Positions 24,492 through 32,974 of a stretch of 64,000 bases of DNA are shown here, piece after piece. Within the stretch, counting starts at the first letter, position 1. The number at the start of each line of letters is the position of its first letter. The DNA is from Nostoc sp. 'Peltigera membranacea cyanobiont' N6 (lineage in GTDB: Bacteria > Cyanobacteriota > Cyanobacteriia > Cyanobacteriales > Nostocaceae): positions 4,292,501 to 4,356,500 of the forward strand of contig NZ_CP026681.1 of assembly GCF_002949735.1 (NCBI RefSeq), in the 5' to 3' direction. Made by a program: the position numbers and the translations under genes. The notes under the pieces were generated by a model, which searched no databases, had not been told where the DNA came from, and was given only the letters and a program-made list of their open reading frames with translations.

Positions 24492-26243
24492 TTAAATTCC
24501 ATGACTTTTACCAATTACCCAATTACGTCGGAAAAACCGGGCTAAAGCTGATTCTTCTAAAGATAAATAAATTGGTCGTCCGTGGGGACAGGTGCGAGGG
24601 TTGCGAGTCCGTTGCCAATTATCTAAAAGTATCTGCATTTCTTCTTGGTTCATGGGTGTACCATTCCGAATGGCACTACGACAAGCGACAGCTACTTGAG
24701 CAGTTTGTAAATCACCTCCCCAACTAAGCTCTAAAATTGCTTCTGCACAGTCGTCTCGCTGTTGCAAAGGTGTGGGTATGTTTCGCACTGCCCAAAGTTG
24801 CTCGCCAAAGGGTTCTATGTCTAAACCGATGCGTTGCAGTTGCGATAATTGCGCTGGCGACAATTGATAAAGAATAATTGGCGGTTCGACGGGTATAAGT
24901 TGCCAATCATCACACAATTGCTCATATAAAACTCGCTCATGGGCAATGTGCTGTTCGACTAACCACATACCCCCAGAATGTTCAGCCACAATATAGGTGT
25001 TGCTAACTTGAGCAACAGCTTTTAAAGAGTTAGGAGAGACGCGATTAATCGCGTCTGTAGAAGAATTAGGAGTTTTAGGATTGAAATTGTAGCCGCCTTT
25101 GGCTTCTGCGGCTTTGAGTAATTTACTAACTCGTGTTGTGTGGACAGCTTCTTTAAGATTGTTAGAAGAAATGCTGAGTGCTTGGTTAATTGCTTGGGTA
25201 ATTTGCTCTTGCCAATAAATGATTTCGTTTAGGTAAATTTCTGTTTTGGCGGGATTGCGATTCCAGTTAATTTGATCGGGTGAAATGGCAAGATGTAAGA
25301 AACAAATTGGATAGCGATCGCGTGGTAATGTTCTGTGAAATGCTGATAATATCGTTTGCTCTAGTTCCGGTGTCTTAACCATCCGTCCGTTAATGGCTAC
25401 ACGTACCCAATCTGGACGATGACGATGACAGCGATCGGGTAATCCTACCACTAAATTTAGTGAGGAGTTAGGAGAGACGCGATTAATCGCGTCTGTACAA
25501 GAGTCTGTAGAGACGCGATTCATCGCGTCTTCTGTATAGGAGTTTAATGGGTTGGGGAGTTGGAGTTTCACTTCTTGTAAATCACCTTGTCGCACCTGGG
25601 GTAAAATCTGCGGTAGGAGTTGCCCAGTTGTTCTAGCTGGAGATATGGTGAACCATTGACGGTCATTTTGCCAAATCTGCCAGGTGATGTGGGGATGACA
25701 GAGGGCGATTTGGTGAATTGTGGCTTGCACGGCTTTCATTTGCTGTGCTGTTGTGGGTAATCCCTGACGACGAGATGAGCAATTACCGAAAAGATGAGAA
25801 ACTGTCACCACTGTACCAGGTGCGATCGCGGTTACTTCAACTTGCACAACTTCCCCACCATTGCCATAGCTAATCCGCCATCCTAATTTTCCACCCACAG
25901 GACGACTTAAAATTTCTAAATCTGCCAGAGTTGTTAAGCTGTGTAACGCCTCACCACGAAACCCCAAACTGTTAATTTTCCATAAATCGGCACTAGAGCG
26001 AATTTTACTGGTGCTGTGGGCTGTGGCTGCTTGTTTCAAGTCATCTAGGTTCATTCCACAGCCATTATCTGCCACACGAATTCGCCATTGCTGCGGCCAT
26101 AGAGAAACCACAATTCGCGTTGCACCTGCGTCTAGGGAATTTTCTACCAATTCCCGCACCACAGAAGCTAAGGAGTCGATTACCTCACCAGCTGTAATAA
26201 GATATACGACTTCTGTTGGTAGAGCTTGAATAGTAGATGCCAT
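24492..26243 (-). CDS. mutL: DNA mismatch repair protein MutL
   Basis: 583 residues. The N-terminal GHKL ATPase has ELVENSLDAGATRI, ADNGCGMN, LGFRGEALHSL and GTVVTVSHLFGN. The C-terminal dimerisation/nuclease domain has EQHIAHERVLYE near 430 (a variant of the DQHA-x2-E-x4-E motif), ACRSAIRNG and CPHGRP, so it is likely the nicking type used where MutH is absent. It couples MutS mismatch recognition to strand removal. Oddly, palindromic repeats have inserted in frame, giving TDAINRVSPNS near 395 and a double copy near 235-257; these lie in linker positions and leave the motifs intact. Confidence 0.95.
   Translation of the reverse strand: MASTIQALPTEVVYLITAGEVIDSLASVVRELVENSLDAGATRIVVSLWPQQWRIRVADNGCGMNLDDLKQAATAHSTSKIRSSADLWKINSLGFRGEALHSLTTLADLEILSRPVGGKLGWRISYGNGGEVVQVEVTAIAPGTVVTVSHLFGNCSSRRQGLPTTAQQMKAVQATIHQIALCHPHITWQIWQNDRQWFTISPARTTGQLLPQILPQVRQGDLQEVKLQLPNPLNSYTEDAMNRVSTDSCTDAINRVSPNSSLNLVVGLPDRCHRHRPDWVRVAINGRMVKTPELEQTILSAFHRTLPRDRYPICFLHLAISPDQINWNRNPAKTEIYLNEIIYWQEQITQAINQALSISSNNLKEAVHTTRVSKLLKAAEAKGGYNFNPKTPNSSTDAINRVSPNSLKAVAQVSNTYIVAEHSGGMWLVEQHIAHERVLYEQLCDDWQLIPVEPPIILYQLSPAQLSQLQRIGLDIEPFGEQLWAVRNIPTPLQQRDDCAEAILELSWGGDLQTAQVAVACRSAIRNGTPMNQEEMQILLDNWQRTRNPRTCPHGRPIYLSLEESALARFFRRNWVIGKSHGI
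25037..25056. repeat. Palindromic repeat inside mutL, copy A
   Basis: AGACGCGATTAATCGCGTCT is a perfect 20-base palindrome. It is translated (minus strand) as part of TDAINRVS in the MutL linker. The surrounding GAGTTAGGAG is also shared with copy B. Confidence 0.9.
25475..25530. repeat. Palindromic repeats inside mutL, copies B and C
   Basis: AGACGCGATTAATCGCGTCT at 25475-25494 and AGACGCGATTCATCGCGTCT at 25511-25530 lie 16 bases apart in the same reading frame, encoding DAINRVS and DAMNRVS. Same family as 25037, 61290 and 11610. Confidence 0.9.
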
Positions 26244-26501
26244 AAATTATAGTTTATAGCTTCTGGGGGTAAGGTACGTGGGGGAGAAATCAATTCAAAA
26301 TTGTTAGCGCAATATCTGTCTGCGACATGCTATTCGCGATCGCAGAGAAGAAAAAGACCGGAGGATATGTAGCTTTAGCTTACCGTAGCTTGGGCAAATA
26401 AGGAGGCGAATTAACGAGGAATTTTTATTAATTGTAAAGAAAACTCAATTAGAAGGCGATTTTTGATAAATTGCTTGTGAGGTTATAAGCGGGATAAGCT
26501 T

Positions 26502-26837
26502 ATGAGTAATAATTCAGTTGCTGATGTCCATGATTTAAAGACCCGTTTGCAATGGGGTCAACCAGGTTTTACAATTGTTGATGTGCGCGATCGCCACACC
26601 TACAATCACGGTCGGATTAGTGGAGCAATACCCATACCATTAGACGATTTGGCATCTAAAGCCAAATCTGCCCTACATAAAGAACGCCATATCTATATTT
26701 ATGGCGATAGTGACGAGCATACAAACCAGGCTGCACAAATTCTGAGAGGAGCAGGGTTTGTTGAAGTAGCGGAAATCAAAGGTGGCCTTGCAGCTTGGAT
26801 TTCTGCCGGTGGTGCTACCGAAGGTGTTGGCGCTTAA
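26502..26837 (+). CDS. Rhodanese-like protein without catalytic cysteine
   Basis: 111 residues forming one rhodanese fold: IVDVRDRHTYNHGRISGAIP at about 26-45 and GFVEVAEIKGGLAAWISAGG at the end. The active-site loop, normally beginning with cysteine, reads IYGDSDEHTNQAA. Sulfur transfer is therefore not expected, and the protein is more likely a binding or regulatory domain. It stands alone, divergent from mutL. Confidence 0.88.
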   Translation: MSNNSVADVHDLKTRLQWGQPGFTIVDVRDRHTYNHGRISGAIPIPLDDLASKAKSALHKERHIYIYGDSDEHTNQAAQILRGAGFVEVAEIKGGLAAWISAGGATEGVGA

Positions 26838-27218
26838 ACTTAACCCAAGCAGACTAATCTAAGTCTATTTATTCCGTCATTGCTGGTTTTTTGTACTGCA
26901 CATTAGACTTCTAGCAAAAATCATAATTAGCGAAAAATGAGCCACAAATAAACCCTGATGAATTATCTGCGTACATCTGTGGTTTAATTTCTAAAACATT
27001 GTTTTTGCCAGATATCTATTGTGCATTACAGCTTTCTCTACAGCATCATATAAAAATCACTGATTGCAACATTAATTAACATTAAATCACCTTACTTTCT
27101 CTCACCTCTAGCGCAGCATGGCGTAAATCAACTACCCCTTCCAAATCAACGAAATACTTGCCATGTAGAAATTACGAATTACGAATTACGAATTACGCAC
27201 AGCACTACTTGGTGGTGG
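26838..27218. other. Intergenic region with GAATTAC heptamers
   Basis: Between the convergent rhodanese and adenosine deaminase-like genes. Three GAATTAC units occur at 27173-27195. No gene or strong terminator was seen. Confidence 0.5.
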
Positions 27219-28268
27219 CTAATTACTATCTCTTATTGCCAAAACTTTAGGTGGTTCAGGTTTGAGCAAACCGTTCAACAACGATGCAGGACGTTCGCCA
27301 TAAGGCCAAGCAAAAGCATGACGGAAAGCAGCATCCTGACAAGCTTGTAGTTGTTCAAAGTTAATAATGTCGTAAGTCAAGAGATTTTCATACTCAAACG
27401 GTAGACGAACATTGTGCAACCCAGCATTATCAGTACAAATAGCGATATCGACCCCAGCATTAAAACAACGGTCAAAAACTAATTTGAGTTGACGGATATC
27501 CTGCAAAGTACCAGTTTTTAGGTAAGTTGTGGGACAAACCTCTAAACACTGTCCGCGTCTAGCTACATCATTAAGTAATTCTGGATATAGTAGGGGGATT
27601 TGGATACCGTGACCGATTCGCATCAGATAAGGTAACAGTTCGGGGTAACAACCGGCAGTGGTTTCATATAGATGTCCGGTGGTGTTAACGCCTAGCGATC
27701 GCGCATAATCATATAAGCTAATCCATTCTTCTAAGCGATCGGCATAATAGCTATCACCCCCTGCTACATCTACTGCACAGACATACTGCTTATTTTGCGC
27801 CGCCAAATCGATAATCGCCTTGTTCACCTGATATGGTAGGCGCGTGTGCATACAAAGAATTTGGCTAGTAACAATCGGATGTTCTGGCTGGTGGCTAGCA
27901 AGTCCTACTACTTTCACAATTTCTGCCATCTTGTCAATTCTCTGTGATTGATTTAGATGCTCAGGTGTCCGCAAATAGGGGGTGTAGCGTAGTTCCAGAT
28001 AAGCTAAATTTTCAAAAATGTAAGCACCCCGCACCAAGCGATAGATAAAGTAAGGCAAAGTATCTACAGTTTGCACACTTTCTACTAGGGTGTGTAATTC
28101 TAGATACTCATCTAAGCTGTTACGCGGACGAGTATAAAAATCTTCAAATTCTGAATAGTCAGCAAAGCGGGAAATCAACTCCGAAGAATGTCGCTCGAAA
28201 TATCGCCATAAAACTCGCGGTACGACGGAACCGCCCAAGTGCCTATGTAATTCAGCATATAAAGCCAT
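27219..28268 (-). CDS. Adenosine deaminase family protein
   Basis: I start it at the ATG at 28268 (MALYAELHRHLGG), giving 349 residues; the frame extends to 28382 but the extra 38 residues look unlike the family. The metal-site HRH (HxH), the VDVAGGD segment, GHLYETTAG (aligned with the HAGE motif) and CTDNAG (aligned with STDDP) follow the adenosine/adenine deaminase pattern. Some motifs depart from true adenosine deaminases, so the purine substrate is uncertain. No operon partner is present. Confidence 0.82.
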   Translation of the reverse strand: MALYAELHRHLGGSVVPRVLWRYFERHSSELISRFADYSEFEDFYTRPRNSLDEYLELHTLVESVQTVDTLPYFIYRLVRGAYIFENLAYLELRYTPYLRTPEHLNQSQRIDKMAEIVKVVGLASHQPEHPIVTSQILCMHTRLPYQVNKAIIDLAAQNKQYVCAVDVAGGDSYYADRLEEWISLYDYARSLGVNTTGHLYETTAGCYPELLPYLMRIGHGIQIPLLYPELLNDVARRGQCLEVCPTTYLKTGTLQDIRQLKLVFDRCFNAGVDIAICTDNAGLHNVRLPFEYENLLTYDIINFEQLQACQDAAFRHAFAWPYGERPASLLNGLLKPEPPKVLAIRDSN

Positions 28269-28558
28269 AGTGGTATTTTTAGGTAAAAATTTCAATAATT
28301 GTAACAAAAACATAGAAGGAAAAAATCTGCACTCACAAAAATTTAGAGCAGAGGGAGATTTAGTCCTATTGCCTTCCTCCACTTAGAATTTTAAGTCTTA
28401 CCTCATGACCAACATTCTCTAATCCATGTAGGACTATGTTTGCTAATAATGGGCTGATGACAACTGTCACTGCTTTGAAGGCGAAAGAACAAGGAGGGCC
28501 ACACATCAAGTTGCAAATTATGATGTGGCCCATTGCTGCCCGATCCTAAGAAATCATC

Positions 28559-28618
28559 ATGAAAAAACTAGACGGAAAAATCGCAATTGTGACGGCGGCA
28601 TCTAAAGGAGGTGAATAA
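28559..28618 (+). pseudogene. Truncated short-chain dehydrogenase start
   Basis: Nineteen codons, MKKLDGKIAIVTAASKGGE, then stop. This is the start of an SDR enzyme (LDGK-IAIVT-ASKG is the NAD(P) loop), cut off just at the glycine motif. The bases after it (frame NNAAHVEAIA) recall the later SDR NNA motif, suggesting an internal deletion. First of three broken genes in a row. Confidence 0.65.
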
Positions 28619-28662
28619 TGCTGCCCATGTTGAGGCGATCGCGATTCTACAGCTTACATATT

Positions 28663-29190
28663 ATGAACAACCCCGAAAATCCACGACTCCCCGTGCCGCC
28701 TTTTGATAAGGAATCCTCTATCAAAAAAGTCCGAATCGCAGAGGATGCTTGGAACACACGTAACCCTGAACTAGTATAACTCGCTTACACGTCGGATAGC
28801 AATTGGCGTAACCGCTCAGAATTTCTATCTGGTCGTGAGGCGATCGTCCAGTTCTTAACATGTAAGTGGCTTAAAGAATTGGAATACCGTCCGATCAAAG
28901 AGCTTTGGGCTTTTCAAGACAACCGAATTGCTGTCCGGTTTGCTTACGAATGGCATGATGATGCTGGCAACTGGTTCCGTTCCTATGGCAATGAAAATTG
29001 GGAGTTCGACGAACACGGATTCATGCGGTGGCGTATTGCCAGCATCAACGACCTGCCAATTCAGGAGAGCGATTCTCCGTTCGCGCAAGCGTGCCGGAGG
29101 CATCAGGAGACGCTACGCGATCGCAAATACCACTGGATACTAGGTCGTCGTCCTGACGATCATCCCGGATTGTCAGACCTCAATCTTTGA
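28663..29190 (+). pseudogene. DUF1348 (NTF2-like) gene with internal stop
   Basis: The frame from ATG 28663 gives VRIAEDAWNTRNPELV, a TAA stop, then LAYTSDSNWRNRSEFLSGRE, IKELWAFQDNRIAVRFAYEW, SYGNENWEFDEHGFMRWR and GRRPDDHPGLSDLNL, the full DUF1348 sequence. The stop stands where relatives have a sense codon. A 48-base repeat (29074-29121) is also inserted in frame. The C-terminal part could be expressed from an internal start, but I read it as a decaying gene. Confidence 0.85.
29074..29121. repeat. 48-bp repeat inserted in the DUF1348 remnant
   Basis: Begins TCTCCGTTCGCGCAAGCGTG and ends GACGCTACGCGAT. It adds SPFAQACRRHQETLRD between ESD and RKYHW, which are adjacent in the family as I know it. 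GAT precedes the insert and is repeated at its end, like a 3-base target duplication. Confidence 0.75.
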
Positions 29191-29331
29191 AAAGCCTGTT
29201 TTAACCAGGCTGATGGCGCTAGCGATCTATTCATAGTTGCATTCAGCTTTTGAATCACTGGGAAACGCTGCATATCGCGGGTGGTTTTTAAGAAAGAGAA
29301 GGGTGAAAATCAACAAGCAAGGAGAAAAAGC

Positions 29332-29466
29332 ATGAACATCAACAAGAATGACACCGCAGTAGTCGTCATTGATCCGCAAAATGATATCTTGAGCGAAAAA
29401 GGGGTTTCCTGGGATTTGGTGGGTGAGAGTGTTAAAGATAACAATAAGTATTTCATCAACGAGTAA
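29332..29466 (+). pseudogene. Truncated isochorismatase-like hydrolase
   Basis: Good ribosome site AAGGAG, ATG, then MNINKNDTAVVVIDPQNDIL and SEKGVSWDLVGESVKDNN, the start of cysteine hydrolases of the isochorismatase fold (the aspartate of IDPQND is catalytic). It stops after 44 codons, before the lysine and cysteine. Only the first quarter remains. Confidence 0.8.
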
Positions 29467-29561
29467 GCTTTTCCTACCTAAAAAATTTTTTGGACAATCA
29501 GTACATCTAACTCCACTGTCTTTGTCAGGCACAGCGATGGTGTACCCGCCATGAGTCGGTG

Positions 29562-29587
29562 GCGATGCCTGCGGCGGTAAACTACGC
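29562..29587. repeat. Dispersed GCGATGCCT repeat, intergenic copy
   Basis: Matches the 26 bases inside the kinase gene (3266-3291) with one difference. It lies in the debris after the isochorismatase fragment. Confidence 0.6.
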
Positions 29588-29717
29588 AGTACTACAGGAC
29601 AATCGCCTATCCCATCTCTGAACCTTCACTGTTCAATAGCTTTAAAATCTGTAGTGCCTATCCCGCATAGCTTAGAGCTTTTCTTAGTGCCATTCGGCTT
29701 TAACCTAACACACCGTG

Positions 29718-30578
29718 TTATGTAGACCATAAACTCAGCTGATTGGGAGGAAGCTCAAGATTATTCCAAGGTAGGGGTGGAACTGGTACATTACTCTGTT
29801 CTAATAGCTGTTGGAAGTGACGCGCTATGTTAGGCGATCGCGCTTCTATTGGACAATGAACAAAGAAATAAACTCGCACTCCCATCTGTAACCATTGCTG
29901 AATCTGCCTTAGCCATTCTTCCATAAAGGGCTGATTCACTGATAAATTTGGATGGGAAATAAATCGAATCAGAGTAAAAGGTGCTGTCACACTCAATTGC
30001 AACGGTAATTTTGGTTTCCGCCGTTCCGATTGCAACTGGGGGTCATCATCTCCAGTATAAATAGGACGTGAGTCTAACAATACCCGTCCCACACCTAGCT
30101 TTTCTAAAAGCGTCGTCAAATTACTAGCATGGGGTTCCCTGAACCAGTCAGGATGACGAACTTCCAGCGCTAGAGGTGCGTCTGTACGCGGCCAAGCTTC
30201 CAGAAAGTTAGTCAAATCTTCAAGCAATGTAGGTGCATAACTCGGTGGTAACTGGGCAAACATCGGGCCAAGACGCTTACCTAAAGGGCGCATCCCCTCC
30301 AGAAATTTTAAAGCCGTTGGAATATAAGGTTGCAGCAACCCTTGATGAGTAATATCTCGCGGTAATTTCAAGCAAAATTCAAAACCTGCTGGGGTTTCGG
30401 CAGCCCAACGAGTTACAGTTTCTTGGTTAGGCACTGCATAAAAGGTGGTATTACCTTCTACAGTGGTGAAGCGACGACTGTAAAGATGGAGAAAATCGGT
30501 AGTGCGAGTACCTTGGGGATAGAGTTCGCCCACCCAACCTTTATATGCCCAAACAGCACAACCAATAAAAAAGTTCAC
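29718..30578 (-). CDS. DUF72 family protein
   Basis: 286 residues. Family features are FFIGCAVWAYKGWVGELYP at the start, FTTVEGNTTFYAVPNQETV, FCLKLPRDITH, LGPMFAQLPPSY, LALEVRHPDWF and RVYFFVHCPIEA. DUF72 (YecE-like) proteins adopt a TIM-barrel-like fold of unknown activity and are widespread. It stands alone, with debris downstream and a repeat-filled gap upstream. Confidence 0.92.
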   Translation of the reverse strand: MNFFIGCAVWAYKGWVGELYPQGTRTTDFLHLYSRRFTTVEGNTTFYAVPNQETVTRWAAETPAGFEFCLKLPRDITHQGLLQPYIPTALKFLEGMRPLGKRLGPMFAQLPPSYAPTLLEDLTNFLEAWPRTDAPLALEVRHPDWFREPHASNLTTLLEKLGVGRVLLDSRPIYTGDDDPQLQSERRKPKLPLQLSVTAPFTLIRFISHPNLSVNQPFMEEWLRQIQQWLQMGVRVYFFVHCPIEARSPNIARHFQQLLEQSNVPVPPLPWNNLELPPNQLSLWST

Positions 30579-30753
30579 AGTGCCTAAAGCCTTGATGTGT
30601 CATATTCAATTTTACAGGTAGGTTGTAGGAATGGATGAGGCTAGGTTAGATTCCCAATTGCAAAATATTTGATTTAACAAATTTGAAAGCTTGAATACTC
30701 CCAAAATCGGTAGTGCATAAACTTAAATTAGGACTTACGCATCAAGTACGAAA

Positions 30754-30810
30754 TGTAGGGGTAATCCCCTGCGGGAAGCCACCTTGCGCGTACATGAATT
30801 GCCCCTACGA
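30754..30810. repeat. Inverted repeat with TGTAGGGG/CCCCTACG ends
   Basis: TGTAGGGGTAAT and ATTGCCCCTACG are the outer arms, with a GC-rich interior (CCCCTGCGGG). Similar sequence (GTAGGGCAATTCATG...TTGCCCCTAG) occurs near 32582-32635. It fills part of the 400-base gap between DUF72 and the DnaJ gene. Confidence 0.6.
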
Positions 30811-30930
30811 AAAATCAAGGCTGTTACTGCCTTTTTGCCTAACTTCTATTACAGCAGTTTTCATGTATTTGAACCACATCTGCTGTAAGGGCACAGTATT
30901 ACTTATGCATGTCAACTTAAGTACTTCCAC

Positions 30931-30962
30931 TAAAAAACCAGGTAGCACGCCTGTGCTACCTG
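30931..30962 (-). terminator. Intrinsic terminator after the DnaJ/pentapeptide gene
   Basis: On the minus strand CAGGTAGCAC-AGGC-GTGCTACCTG, a perfect 10-bp stem, is followed by GTTTTTTAG. It begins 26 bases after the gene's stop. Confidence 0.85.
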
Positions 30963-30987
30963 ACTCAATGTCGTAGCGCAACCTCGG

Positions 30988-31641
30988 TTATTGAAAAATT
31001 GAACCATCAGGCATAATTGCCCCTGCTAAATTAGTACCAACTAGTTTAACCAAAAGGCGCTCACCAGAGCGAATTCGCGCTCCCGTCAAGTCGGCTCCTC
31101 GCAAGTCGGCTCCACTGAGATCCGCTCCAATCAAATTAGCTGCGCGTAAATTCGCCTCCCGAAGATCCGCTAAAAGGAGGTTTGCTCGAAATAAGTTTGC
31201 TTCAGATAAATTCGCACCTCTGAGGTTGACTTTGTGCATAAAAGTGTCACTGAGATTAGCACCACTCAAATTGGCATAACTCAGATTTCTGCCAGATAAA
31301 TCTTTGTTGCTCAAATTTGCCCGACTGTAGTCTTTGCCACTCAAATCTGAGTTTTGCTTTGGTGGTGGCTGGGTTGTTTGAAATGGTGTTTGTTGTTGAG
31401 GTGATGGCGAAGGTGAATTAGATATGGTTTGATGTTTGGTTTTTAGAGAACGCAACTTTTCACGAGCTTCATTTATGGCTTTCAGCTTGTCTTGTGCTTT
31501 CTGCTGTAAACGGAGATTGTCTTTGGGAATGCGATCGGGATGCCAAACAAAGACTAAATCTTTGTAAGCCTGGTTCACTTCCTCAAGTGTTGCTCCAGGC
31601 TCTAATTCCAAAATTCTATAGTACCGCTCCAGATCGCTCAT
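30988..31641 (-). CDS. DnaJ-domain protein with pentapeptide repeats
   Basis: 217 residues. The J-domain (about 1-65: YYRILELEPGATLEEVNQAY, then FVWHPDRI with the HPD motif) is followed by a Ser/Pro/Gln linker and about 20 pentapeptide repeats of the A(N/D)LxX type (about 105-200: LSGANLSDTF, LRGANLSEANLFRANLLLAD). The J-domain should stimulate an Hsp70; the repeats form a right-handed beta-helix that may bind the client. This fusion is typical of cyanobacteria. A strong terminator follows. Confidence 0.93.
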   Translation of the reverse strand: MSDLERYYRILELEPGATLEEVNQAYKDLVFVWHPDRIPKDNLRLQQKAQDKLKAINEAREKLRSLKTKHQTISNSPSPSPQQQTPFQTTQPPPKQNSDLSGKDYSRANLSNKDLSGRNLSYANLSGANLSDTFMHKVNLRGANLSEANLFRANLLLADLREANLRAANLIGADLSGADLRGADLTGARIRSGERLLVKLVGTNLAGAIMPDGSIFQ

Positions 31642-31771
31642 ACGATATTTTGGTGGACAATCAACTTAATTATCAGTGATGGAGCTATTTATTCGCTGCA
31701 TCATTATGTCATCGAATGTGGGGGATTGGGCATTGGATATTTGTTTGCTGCTACTCTACCTTCCTACTTTC

Positions 31772-32266
31772 TTATCTTCCCATCTCCCCATTTCTCCATC
31801 GAGCGATCGCTCTTAAATATGCTGCAACTGGAATCTGATAAATTTCAATCACAATCCAAACAACAATTGATAAATGTGATAGGAAAGTTAATATAGTCCA
31901 AATATAGGGCATCCAGGTAATGGGTTCTTTGAGATTAGCAGGAAAATAGTAAGCTACTATGCCAATTAGAGTAGTGGGAAGAATTACAAAAACTGCTGCT
32001 GCTAATCCATAACCCCAACCTAATTCCACCCCTTCTAACTGCCCTTCTGTCCAACTAAACCCATTCCAACGCCAAGTTAAGGGTGGTTGCCTAGATGGCA
32101 TCTTGATTTGCTGTATTTCTAAGTTGACTGTAAAAATCTCTTGACAAAAGTCACAAGCCATAGATTCCATCAATGGCATGTGAGAAATCTTACCTATCCG
32201 ACAGACTGGGCAGGGGTAAACTCCATAATAGTCGAAAGATTGGGCTAAGATTTTGGAACTGGGCAT
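31772..32266 (-). CDS. Membrane protein with N-terminal zinc-ribbon-like cysteines
   Basis: 164 residues. Four cysteines in CPVCR and CDFCQ (about 19-41) form a probable zinc ribbon. Then comes a soluble stretch (PPLTWRWNGFSWTEGQLEGV), and two membrane helices (about 85-109 and 122-145). I do not recognise a named family. The last residues are basic and face the cytoplasm in the simplest topology. Confidence 0.72.
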   Translation of the reverse strand: MPSSKILAQSFDYYGVYPCPVCRIGKISHMPLMESMACDFCQEIFTVNLEIQQIKMPSRQPPLTWRWNGFSWTEGQLEGVELGWGYGLAAAVFVILPTTLIGIVAYYFPANLKEPITWMPYIWTILTFLSHLSIVVWIVIEIYQIPVAAYLRAIARWRNGEMGR

Positions 32267-32812
32267 AATGAAACTGATGATCCTAAAAAGTTGATCTGGC
32301 TAATGAGGAATTGGGTAAGAATAATGTGTAGCCATTGTCAATTGTCTGCAATTAGCTTTCGCAAGTTAAGGTGACAAGTCAGGAAAATTACAGCAGTTCT
32401 TTTCCATCAAGTACAAAGTTACTGGTTTGGAGGCAGAAGATAGAAACTCTTTATATCTATCTGGTTTTGAGTCCTGCATTTTGTATCTCATTTCAAAAGT
32501 AAACTACTGTATATATATTTTTAGGAGTTACGCATTCGCAAGAAATACCAAATATAGATGACTTGAAAAACCACATCTGTCGTAGGGCAATTCATGTAGA
32601 TGCAAGATAGCTTAAGGCAAAGTGTTGCCCCTAGCGGATCTTCACTCCTACAGTTGTACTGAGTCTATCGCTTTTTTATGGTTTGTTGGGGGTCTTGACA
32701 CCACCTAATGTTCCTGTTAATGTTACCCTAAATAGGCATATTTATTAAGTTTTCCAGCAAAAGCCGCACAAATGCTTGACACAAATTCCTACTTTTATTT
32801 TTGGTATAGGGT
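32267..32812. other. Intergenic region before the aroF leader
   Basis: Contains a partial copy of the TGCCCCTA-type repeat (about 32575-32640). Near the end is a TTGACA (32776-32781) that would suit a -35, but the only good -10-like hexamer (TATAGG, 32805) is 23 bases away, so I do not call the promoter firmly. Transcription of the leader must begin in this region. Confidence 0.4.
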
Positions 32813-32889
32813 GGTTCACCGGGAGTGAATTGAGTTTCCTAATGGAAACCGCCCGGTGAACCGCAGAGCTAACTCTGCGGTTTTTGTTG
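32813..32889 (+). ncRNA. Structured leader RNA or small RNA with its own terminator
   Basis: GGTTCACCGGG (32813-32823) pairs with CCCGGTGAACC (32852-32862). Inside that stem GTTTCC-TAAT-GGAAAC forms a second hairpin. Directly after comes CCGCAGAG-CTAA-CTCTGCGG with TTTTTGTTGTTTT, a strong intrinsic terminator whose first two bases are shared with the preceding arm. It could be a separate small RNA or a first attenuator ahead of the leader-peptide attenuator. It does not fit the glnA riboswitch or any other riboswitch I can recall. Confidence 0.6.
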
Positions 32890-32911
32890 TTTTAAGGAGA
32901 ATTTCATCGTC

Positions 32912-32974
32912 ATGACTTATTTAAGTAGCTGGTTTTATGGCTTTTACTTTTGGCCCAGAGTAAGTTCCGGGTAA
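32912..32974 (+). CDS. Aromatic leader peptide of aroF
   Basis: Twenty residues, MTYLSSWFYGFYFWPRVSSG. Nine are aromatic (two Trp, four Phe, three Tyr), eight of them packed into residues 7-14 apart from one Gly. AAGGAG lies about 12 bases before the ATG. The last codons and stop overlap the first arm of the downstream antiterminator. Such a composition ahead of the first enzyme of aromatic amino acid synthesis is the hallmark of ribosome-mediated attenuation: scarcity of charged tRNA-Trp, -Phe or -Tyr would stall the ribosome here. The peptide itself is presumably discarded. Confidence 0.85.
   Translation: MTYLSSWFYGFYFWPRVSSG

Noticed and set aside
28269..28382. N-terminal extension of the adenosine deaminase-like gene
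   Set aside because: The metal-site motif HRHLGG is expected near the start; the extension is Phe/Pro-rich with no likeness to the family.
30713..30976. 87-residue ORF
   Set aside because: It runs through an inverted repeat and a terminator of the opposite strand and has no family features.
32813..32889. glnA-type or other known riboswitch
   Set aside because: The GUUCACC start recalled the glutamine riboswitch, but the conserved GGAAG and GAAGGAACG parts are absent.
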